Assembly: GCA_963666535.1 (NCBI GenBank)
Contig: OY762913.1
Coordinates: 2,728,001 to 2,792,000 of the forward strand
Direction: 5' to 3'
DNA from: G963666535 sp963666535
GTDB taxonomy: Bacteria; Bacillota; Clostridia; Oscillospirales; Oscillospiraceae
DNA length: 64,000 bases
Made by a program: the position numbers and the translations under genes. Positions 58,021 to 64,000 of the stretch are shown here, piece after piece. Numbering within the stretch: position 1 is the stretch's first letter; the number at the start of each line of letters is the position of its first letter. Below the pieces are notes generated by a model. That model searched no databases. It was not told the origin of the DNA and saw only the letters and a program-made list of their open reading frames with translations.

Positions 58021-58207
58021 AGTCCGTAGGAAATAAGAAAATCGCAAAATCCCCTGATTTTCTTGCCGAAGGAGTAACACTTGCAGGAGTCCCAAGGGTG
58101 GGATAAAGACTGTGGACGGATGGCTCTCTGGAGAATCCCGTGCATAACACGGGTGCCGAAGGTGCAACGCGCATTTTGCGCTAATCTCTCAGGCAAAAGG
58201 ACAGAGC
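58021..58207 (+). ncRNA. Tandem glycine riboswitch
   Basis: Two aptamers are visible. The second (58123-58207) is canonical: GCTCT/AGAGC closing stem, GCCGAAGGTGCAA and CTCTCAGGCAAAAGGACAG. The first (58021-58120) is more divergent, with a TCCGT/ACGGA closing stem, GCCGAAGGAGTAA and AAGACTGTGGACGG. The 3' strand of the second closing stem overlaps AGCCCAA, which can pair with TTGGGCT at 58238-58244. A terminator lies at 58256-58289, then the AGCS symporter gene, which is a usual glycine-riboswitch target. Whether glycine turns it on or off cannot be read from the sequence alone. Confidence 0.92.
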
Positions 58208-58255
58208 CCAATTTTCACTCCTGATCCGTGTTGATATTTGGGCTGCTGCTTTTGA

Positions 58256-58289
58256 GAGTAAAACCTTTTGGTTTTGCTCTTTTGTTTTT
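58256..58289 (+). terminator. Riboswitch-controlled terminator
   Basis: GAGTAAAACC (58256-58265) pairs with GGTTTTGCTC (58270-58279; one wobble), followed by TTTTGTTTTT. It lies between aptamer and gene and is the likely control point. Confidence 0.82.
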
Positions 58290-58334
58290 GTGTTGTCCTT
58301 AGCAAATATACGAAAAAAGAGGAGTCGGTAACAA

Positions 58335-59753
58335 ATGGATTTTAACTCGATCATCACCGCCATTGATGATGTGGTGTGGGGACTTCCCCTCATCATTCTC
58401 ATTATGGCCTGCGGCGTGTGGCTTACCATCCGCACTGGCTTGCTTCAGGTACGTCATCTGGGCAAAGCGCTTAAATTTATGGTCAAGAATGAGGAAGACG
58501 GTGTGGGCGAGGTCACCAGCTTCGGTGCCCTGTGCACCGCTCTGTCTGCCACCATCGGTACCGGCAACATCGTCGGTGTCGCCTCCGCCATCACCGCCGG
58601 CGGCCCCGGCGCGCTGTTCTGGATGGAAGTGGCAGCCTTCTTTGGCATGGCGACCAAATACGCCGAGGGTCTTTTGGCGGTCAAATACCGCACCATTGAC
58701 GCGGACGGCCACGCCCTGGGCGGTCCGTTCTATTACATAGAGAAGGGCATGGGTGCCAACTGGAAATGGCTGGGCAAGCTATTCGCTCTGTTCGGCGTTC
58801 TTGCCGGTGCGCTGGGCATCGGTACCATCACCCAGGTCAACGGCATCACCTCTGCCGCGCAGAATTTCTTTGATCCCCAAGCCGCCAACGTTATTTTTTC
58901 CATTGGCGAAACCAATATCACCCTAACCACCATCATCGTGGGCCTTGTGGTCACCGTTTGCGCCGCTTTGGTCATCATAGGCGGCATCCAGCGCATTGCC
59001 AAGGTCTCTCAGGTCATCGTCCCCTTCATGGCCGTTATCTATGTGATCTGTGGTCTGCTGATCCTGCTGTTCAATATTACCGCCATCCCCGATGCCATTT
59101 ATCAGGTGGTCGTGGGCGCATTCAATCCATCCGCCATTGCTGGCGGCGTTTTGGGCGCCACCGTGAAAATGGCCATCCAGAAGGGCGTTGCCCGGGGCAT
59201 CTTCTCCAACGAGGCCGGCCTTGGCTCCGCCCCGATCGCCGCGGCGGCCGCCCAAACCAACGAGCCTGTCCGTCAGGGTCTGGTCACCATGACCGGTACC
59301 TTTATTGACACCATTATCATCTGCACCATGACCGGCCTTGCCATCGTCATCTCGGGCGCGTGGCTGCCCGAGTTGGGCCTGAAGGGTGCCCAGGTTACGA
59401 TGTACGCTTTCCAGACAGCCCTCCCCTTCCCCGCCCAGGTGGGCTCCTTCCTGCTGATGGCCTGCCTGATGTTTTTCGCCTTCACCACCATTCTCGGTTG
59501 GGATTACTACGCCGAGCGCTGCCTGGAGTATCTTTCCAACCGCAACATGACCGCCGTGAAAATTTATCGCTGGGTCTATATCGCCGCCGTGTTTGTCGGC
59601 CCTTACATGACCGTTGCCGCCGTGTGGAACATTGCCGATATTTTTAACGGACTGATGGCGCTGCCCAATATTATCGCCCTGTTGGCACTGTCCGGCGTAG
59701 TCGCCAAGGAGACAAAAGAGTACTTTGACCGGCAGCGCAGTTTGCAGCCGTAA
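58335..59753 (+). CDS. Sodium:alanine/glycine symporter (AGCS family)
   Basis: The 472-residue membrane protein has about 11 helices and the AGCS pattern: LTIRTGLLQVRHLGKALKFM, GALCTALSATIGTGNIVGVA, and GIFSNEAGLGSAPIAAAAAQ (about residues 290-310). It brings in alanine or glycine with Na+. Control by a glycine riboswitch makes glycine the most likely substrate. AAGAGGAG precedes the ATG at 58335. Confidence 0.94.
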   Translation: MDFNSIITAIDDVVWGLPLIILIMACGVWLTIRTGLLQVRHLGKALKFMVKNEEDGVGEVTSFGALCTALSATIGTGNIVGVASAITAGGPGALFWMEVAAFFGMATKYAEGLLAVKYRTIDADGHALGGPFYYIEKGMGANWKWLGKLFALFGVLAGALGIGTITQVNGITSAAQNFFDPQAANVIFSIGETNITLTTIIVGLVVTVCAALVIIGGIQRIAKVSQVIVPFMAVIYVICGLLILLFNITAIPDAIYQVVVGAFNPSAIAGGVLGATVKMAIQKGVARGIFSNEAGLGSAPIAAAAAQTNEPVRQGLVTMTGTFIDTIIICTMTGLAIVISGAWLPELGLKGAQVTMYAFQTALPFPAQVGSFLLMACLMFFAFTTILGWDYYAERCLEYLSNRNMTAVKIYRWVYIAAVFVGPYMTVAAVWNIADIFNGLMALPNIIALLALSGVVAKETKEYFDRQRSLQP

Positions 59754-59775
59754 CCAAATCATTCCATGATTGAGT

Positions 59776-59814
59776 GGGACGGGATGCTCTTTTTGAGTGT
59801 CCCGCCCCTTGCTT
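59776..59814 (+). terminator. Probable terminator of the symporter gene
   Basis: GGG-A-CGGGA-TG-CTC pairs with GAG-TG-TCCCG-CCC around a TTTTT loop (59776-59807), then TTGCTTTT. One bulge and one internal mismatch weaken it. Confidence 0.5.
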
Positions 59815-59859
59815 TTGCACCATTTTTCCCATCTCGGCTGGAAGTATGAATTTTCTTCA

Positions 59860-59888
59860 TTGAAATTATGCAATTCTAGTTATATAAT
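59860..59888 (+). promoter_or_regulatory. Promoter of the TAXI-TRAP operon
   Basis: TTGAAA (59860-59865), 17 bases, TATAAT (59883-59888). The 80-base leader holds a GC-rich stem near 59930-59955. Confidence 0.85.
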
Positions 59889-59976
59889 AGGAACGATTAA
59901 CTTATAGATAAGGCTGTCCGCACCCGGCGGATTGCGGCCACGCCGCTCCGCATCACAAATTAGGAGGATATGAATT

Positions 59977-60936
59977 ATGAAAAAGAAACTTGCTCTCTTG
60001 CTCACCACCGCTATGCTCTTTTCCGTCGTTTTGGCCGGCTGCGGCGGCAGCGCTTCCGGCGGCTCTAACCTCACGCTTGCCACCGGCGGCACTTCCGGCA
60101 CCTATTACGGGTTTTCCGGCGTGGTCGCCCAAGTTCTCAATGAGAAGCTGGACGGCATCCAGCTAACCGTCACCTCCACCGGCGCTTCCAAGGCCAACAT
60201 CCAGCTCATTGAGGATGGCGACGCTGACATGGCCATTGTCCAGAACGACGTGATGTATTATGCCTATACCGGCACTGATCTGTTTGCAGAGGACGGCGCG
60301 ATCACCAGCTTCTCCGCCATCGGCGCCTGCTATCCCGAGGTCTGCCAGATCGTTTCCACCACAGCCATCACCTCGATTGATCAACTGGTCGGCATGCGCG
60401 TTTCTGTGGGCGATGCGGGTTCCGGCGTCGAATTCAACGCCAAGCAGATTCTGGCCGCTTACGGCATCTCCTTCGATGACATCTCTGTCCAGAATTTAAG
60501 CTTTGCCGATTCCTCCGACGCATTGAAGGACGGTAAAATCGACGCATTCTTCTGCGTGGCCGGCGCACCCACCACTGCGATCACCGAGCTTGCGACCACC
60601 AAGGACATCAACCTTCTCTCCGTGGACGACGCTCATGCCGATGCGCTGACGAGCGAGTATGCGTTCTACACCCAGTACACCATTGAGGCCGGCACCTATA
60701 CCGGTGTGGATGAGGATGTACAGGCGGTTGCCGTTATGGCCACCTATATTGTCAGCAATGATCTGGACGAGGACACGGTCTATCAGATTACCAAGGCACT
60801 GTTTGAAAACAAGGACGAGATTGCCGCCGGTCACGCCAAGGGCGAACTGCTGGATCCCGCCACCGCTGTTTCCGGCATAGCCATTCCCTTCCACTCAGGC
60901 GCTGAAAAGTACTTTACCGAAGTGGGCGTGCTCTAA
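59977..60936 (+). CDS. TAXI-family TRAP transporter solute-binding lipoprotein
   Basis: The 319-residue protein has a lipoprotein signal (ALLLTTAMLFSVVLAGC) and the TAXI pattern: LATGGTSGTYYGFSGVVAQV, STGASKANIQLIEDGDADMA and VSVGDAGSGVEFNAKQIL. TAXI proteins bind small carboxylates or amino acids and feed TRAP permeases. The DctQM-type permease is encoded two genes downstream. AGGAGG precedes the ATG at 59977. Confidence 0.94.
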   Translation: MKKKLALLLTTAMLFSVVLAGCGGSASGGSNLTLATGGTSGTYYGFSGVVAQVLNEKLDGIQLTVTSTGASKANIQLIEDGDADMAIVQNDVMYYAYTGTDLFAEDGAITSFSAIGACYPEVCQIVSTTAITSIDQLVGMRVSVGDAGSGVEFNAKQILAAYGISFDDISVQNLSFADSSDALKDGKIDAFFCVAGAPTTAITELATTKDINLLSVDDAHADALTSEYAFYTQYTIEAGTYTGVDEDVQAVAVMATYIVSNDLDEDTVYQITKALFENKDEIAAGHAKGELLDPATAVSGIAIPFHSGAEKYFTEVGVL

Positions 60937-60939
60937 CTC

Positions 60940-61434
60940 ATGCCTTGCTGCAAGCGCACATTACTTATGATCGCGGCATCCGCAGCGGCCCTTTGTGCCG
61001 TTGCGGTGCTGCTTTCTATGGTCTATCGTCCCGGTGGTCAGCAGTTGGCACTGTACAACGCGGAAAGCGGTCAGCTGTACGGCCGTTTTCCAATTTCAGA
61101 CGGTGACATTTTTTCCGTCTCCTTTCTCCACTCCGTCAACAAAAGTGAAGTGGAAGAGGGTTACGCGGCGGAAAACGGGACAATCTATCTCCGCTATTGT
61201 CTCTACTCCGACTTTGGAGCGGGCGTTGCCACCGAGACTGAGGGCGACGAAACGCTGACCATGACGGAACATGGGCAGATGCTGCTTGATCACATTGATC
61301 AGCCCATGCCGTCTCTTATCTACATCGTCGGCACCGTATCCGACCACATTCTTTCCATAAATAGCGCGGAAATTAGTCTTCGGGATCTATGCGGGCAAAA
61401 CAGCAAGGTTTTGTTCTGTCTGGAATCTAACTGA
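60940..61434 (+). CDS. DUF1850 protein of the TAXI-TRAP operon
   Basis: The 164-residue protein has one N-terminal membrane segment (about residues 7-28) and the DUF1850 core with FPISDGDIFSVSFLHSVNKS and EVEEGYAAENGTIYL. DUF1850 proteins are found almost only between TAXI binding proteins and TRAP permeases, so it is probably a transporter accessory. Its start lies three bases after the upstream stop. No separate ribosome binding site is obvious; translation is probably coupled. Confidence 0.85.
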   Translation: MPCCKRTLLMIAASAAALCAVAVLLSMVYRPGGQQLALYNAESGQLYGRFPISDGDIFSVSFLHSVNKSEVEEGYAAENGTIYLRYCLYSDFGAGVATETEGDETLTMTEHGQMLLDHIDQPMPSLIYIVGTVSDHILSINSAEISLRDLCGQNSKVLFCLESN

Positions 61435-61469
61435 CCCGGCAGTTGACGCACCAATTAGGAGGTATCACT

Positions 61470-63482
61470 GTGTCCCTGTTCAAGAAACCCACACACAAGC
61501 CAAAAGATGCTGTTCCCCACCCTGAAATCAGCGACGAATCGGTGGAGGAATCCCTGGAGGAGGGCGACCTCTCCGAGGAAGAACTTACGGCCATCATGGC
61601 AAAATACGACCGCGAATCCTCCTCTCGCTACTTTGAGGGCGCTCCCCGCAAGATCATCCGGTATCTGCTGGTGGCCTTTACCGCCCTTTGCATTTATATG
61701 AATCTCATTGCCAATTGGGACGAGCGTCTGCGCCGCGCCTGCTTCATCGGCTGCGTGGTTTTTCTTGTGTTCGCCATTTTCCCCGCCCGCAAACACGGCG
61801 GAAAGCGCAAGCTCAACTACATCCCATGGTATGATATCCTGCTGGGGTTGGTAGGCGCCGGCTCTTATTTTTACTTTGTCTTTCAATTTCAGGATATTGT
61901 CTCCCGCGCCACCCGTATCAGCAGTTTTGAAATCCTGCTGGGTATCCTGGGTATCCTGATTACGATGGAGGCCTGCCGCCGCGCTGTTGGTATCCCCATT
62001 CTGGTCGTGGCCTCTGCGTTTATCCTCTACGCCTTCGTGGCGGGAAGCTCCCTGAAACTCATTATTTACAATCTCTTCTATACCACTTCCGGCGTCATCG
62101 GCACGCCCATCGGCGTTTGCTCCACGTTCATCGTGCTGTTCATTATTTTCGGTTCCTTCTTAGAAAAGACCGGCATTTCAGCGTTCTTTATCAATTTGGC
62201 CAATTCTCTGGCGGGCGCTTCCTCCGGCGGCCCCGCTAAGGTGGCCGTTATCTCCAGCGCGCTGTGCGGCATGGTGTCCGGTTCCTCGGTGGGCAACACA
62301 GTCACCACAGGGTCGGTCACCATTCCGCTGATGAAGAAAACCGGCTATGCCCCCGAATTCGCCGGTGCCGTAGAAGCGGCTTCCTCCACCGGCGGGCAAA
62401 TCATGCCCCCCATTATGGGTGCCGCGGCCTTTCTTATGGCAGAAATGGCGGGCGTATCTTACGGTTCTGTAGCCGCCCGAGCCATTCTCCCCGCCGCGCT
62501 GTACTTCACCGGCATTTTCATTATGGTGCATCTGGAAGCCAAGCGTCTGGGACTCAAGGGCGCCAAGCGGGAGGATTTGCCTAAGTTCGCCCCCTTGATG
62601 ATCCGCAGCGGCTATTTGCTGCTTCCGTTGATCCTGCTGGTGTATATGATTATGAATGGCTTTACTATGGCCCGCTCTGCTATGTTTGCAACGCTGGTCG
62701 CCATCGTGGTCAGCATGTTCCGCAAGGAAACGCGCCTGACACCCTCAACCTTCCTTGACGCACTGGAAAATGGAGCCCGCAGTACGCTCACCGTGGGCTG
62801 CGCCTGCGGTGTGGCAGGCGTGATTGCAGGTGTCATTACCATGACCGGTCTGGGGCAGCGTCTCATCACCGCCATCGTGGGTGTCTCCGGCGGATACCTC
62901 ATTGTTGCCATGTTCCTGACTATGCTCACCTGTATCGTGCTGGGCATGGGTGTTCCCACCACCGCCAACTACATCATTATGGCCACCACCTGTGCCCCCA
63001 TCCTCATCAAAATGGGAATGGCAACGCAGGCGGCGCACATGTTCGTCTTCTACTTTGGCATCGTGGCGGATATTACGCCTCCCGTAGCACTGGCCGCCTA
63101 TGCCGGCTCCGCCATCGCCCACTCCAATCCGATGAAAACGGCCATCAACGCCTCGCGGCTTGCCATTGCGGCATTCATTATCCCCTATATCTTTGGACTC
63201 AACCCCGCCATGCTTTTTGTGGGCTTCACCCCCAGCATCGCGTCGGTGGTTGAAATTATCCTCATTGTCTGCACCTCTTTCGTCGGCCTGTTCGGCATTG
63301 CTGCCGGGGTCGAGGGCTATCTGCAGACTGATATGTCCTGGCTGGAGCGCATTGTCTCCATTGGGGGCGGGCTGCTGCTCGTTTATCCCGGTTTGATCAC
63401 CGATTTGGCTGGTGTTTCCATTGTGCTTCTGGTCTTGGCTTTTCAGATCAATAAACAAAAAAAGCAAATGCGCGCCGCATAA
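61470..63482 (+). CDS. TRAP transporter permease, fused DctQM type
   Basis: The GTG at 61470 lies six bases behind AGGAGGT; a frame from 61443 is possible. The 670-residue membrane protein has an acidic cytoplasmic N-terminus (residues 1-60), four helices of the DctQ type, then a 12-helix DctM domain with GASSGGPAKVAVISSALCG and the MVSGSSVGNTVTTGSVTIPL loop. It moves solute with Na+ using the TAXI binding protein. The fusion of Q and M is usual for this family. Confidence 0.93.
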   Translation: MSLFKKPTHKPKDAVPHPEISDESVEESLEEGDLSEEELTAIMAKYDRESSSRYFEGAPRKIIRYLLVAFTALCIYMNLIANWDERLRRACFIGCVVFLVFAIFPARKHGGKRKLNYIPWYDILLGLVGAGSYFYFVFQFQDIVSRATRISSFEILLGILGILITMEACRRAVGIPILVVASAFILYAFVAGSSLKLIIYNLFYTTSGVIGTPIGVCSTFIVLFIIFGSFLEKTGISAFFINLANSLAGASSGGPAKVAVISSALCGMVSGSSVGNTVTTGSVTIPLMKKTGYAPEFAGAVEAASSTGGQIMPPIMGAAAFLMAEMAGVSYGSVAARAILPAALYFTGIFIMVHLEAKRLGLKGAKREDLPKFAPLMIRSGYLLLPLILLVYMIMNGFTMARSAMFATLVAIVVSMFRKETRLTPSTFLDALENGARSTLTVGCACGVAGVIAGVITMTGLGQRLITAIVGVSGGYLIVAMFLTMLTCIVLGMGVPTTANYIIMATTCAPILIKMGMATQAAHMFVFYFGIVADITPPVALAAYAGSAIAHSNPMKTAINASRLAIAAFIIPYIFGLNPAMLFVGFTPSIASVVEIILIVCTSFVGLFGIAAGVEGYLQTDMSWLERIVSIGGGLLLVYPGLITDLAGVSIVLLVLAFQINKQKKQMRAA

Positions 63483-63502
63483 CTGCTTACCATCAGCACT
63501 TT

Positions 63503-63540
63503 ACAGGACGAGTGATTTTAAATCACTCGTCCTGTTTTAT
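63503..63540 (+). terminator. Terminator of the TRAP operon
   Basis: ACAGGACGAGTGATTT (63503-63518) and AAATCACTCGTCCTGT (63520-63535) form a near-perfect palindrome; TTTAT follows. Confidence 0.92.
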
Positions 63541-63647
63541 GATCTTTCCCGCAAAATTGAAATGAGATTATTGAATAGTCCACCGTATAAATTTTCCTCA
63601 TTTACAAACAATACTCTTGCCATCAAACCGAAAAGGAGTTTATATAG

Positions 63648-64000
63648 ATGAAAGCAACCGGAATCGTACGCCGTATTGACGACCTCGGCCGCGTGGTCAT
63701 CCCCAAGGAGATCCGCCGCACCATGCGCATCCGTGAAGGCGACCCGTTGGAGATTTATACCGACAAGGAAGGCGGAGTCATCTTCAAGAAATATTCTCTG
63801 TTAGGTGGACTCTCCGATTTTGCAGAACACCTTTGCGAAACCCTTACAAAAACCTCCGGTCACCCCTCTGTAATCACAGACCGGGATACCTGCATCGCCG
63901 CATCAGGCGCGCCGCGGCGGGAATTTCTGGATAAGCGAATTTCTCCATCCCTGGAAAACTTAATGGAGAGTCGCCAGGCATACCAATATCAGCCTGGTTC
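63648..64000 (+). CDS. spoVT: Stage V sporulation protein T, cut by the right window edge
   Basis: About 117 residues are visible. The first 50 form an AbrB domain (ATGIVRRIDDLGRVVIPKEI, then REGDPLEIYTDKEGGV), and from about 58 a GAF-type region begins (LSDFAEHLCETLTKT, VITDRDTCIAASG), which is the layout of SpoVT. SpoVT tunes forespore genes late in sporulation under sigma-G. AAAAGGAG precedes the ATG at 63648. No clear sigma-G promoter could be fixed in the 110-base gap upstream. Confidence 0.93.
   Translation, partial: MKATGIVRRIDDLGRVVIPKEIRRTMRIREGDPLEIYTDKEGGVIFKKYSLLGGLSDFAEHLCETLTKTSGHPSVITDRDTCIAASGAPRREFLDKRISPSLENLMESRQAYQYQPG

Noticed and set aside
58923..59873. Long minus-strand frame of 316 codons opposite the AGCS gene
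   Set aside because: It is a mirror of a strongly biased membrane-protein gene, rich in His, Gly and Asp, with no start signals.

Overview
The window looks like a chromosomal segment of a high-GC, endospore-forming Clostridia, most likely the Oscillospiraceae (Flavonifractor/Oscillibacter-like) group. The grounds are several spore genes (dpaAB, spmAB, a spoVB-like flippase, spoVT), a clostridial nusA-infB operon order, AGGAGG-type ribosome binding sites and a glycine riboswitch. The genus is an inference.

Positions 1-16.7 kb are accessory DNA. One long leftward (minus-strand) gene train starts beside a tRNA-Leu(CAG) gene at 16.84-16.92 kb and runs off the left edge. It carries Tad/Flp-pilus-like genes (CpaE-like ATPase, SAF/CpaB protein, A24 prepilin peptidase, a pilin-like small protein), a 1375-residue SLH-anchored repeat adhesin, a SpoVG-family protein, YodL/DUF3849/DUF4314 proteins, a Dam-type adenine methylase and four genes that together encode seven ArdA-like antirestriction units. 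It resembles an integrative conjugative element, but no integrase, relaxase or second end is visible. Many of its unrelated proteins end in the same Met/Gly-rich tail, and in three cases the DNA for that tail doubles as the ribosome binding site of the next gene.

17-35 kb is mixed core and metabolic DNA: a Hpt protein with a degenerate kinase/receiver protein, convergent trxA and trxB, a MocR regulator divergent from an ECF S component, a SpoVB-like flippase, an OFA-family MFS transporter, a DUF554 protein, dipicolinate synthase dpaAB, an orphan LytTR regulator, pncB, UDP-galactopyranose mutase plus a glycosyltransferase, and an orphan solute-binding lipoprotein.

35.3-44.2 kb is the rimP-nusA-rnpM-L7Ae-infB-rbfA-nrnA-truB-ribF translation/transcription operon. 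Three of its intergenic gaps hold strong, unexplained RNA-like inverted repeats. 44.3-55.2 kb holds spmAB, a small AbrB-type regulator, trmN6-like and rsmI methyltransferases, a low-GC islet with a lipoprotein, argS-ywiB-murI, two unknown genes, and a GntR-ABC operon with its own operator. 55.3-64 kb holds tex, a small zincin, a tandem glycine riboswitch controlling an AGCS symporter, a TAXI-type TRAP transporter operon with DUF1850, and the start of spoVT.

Most transcription units are bounded by clear intrinsic terminators, several of them shared by converging genes.
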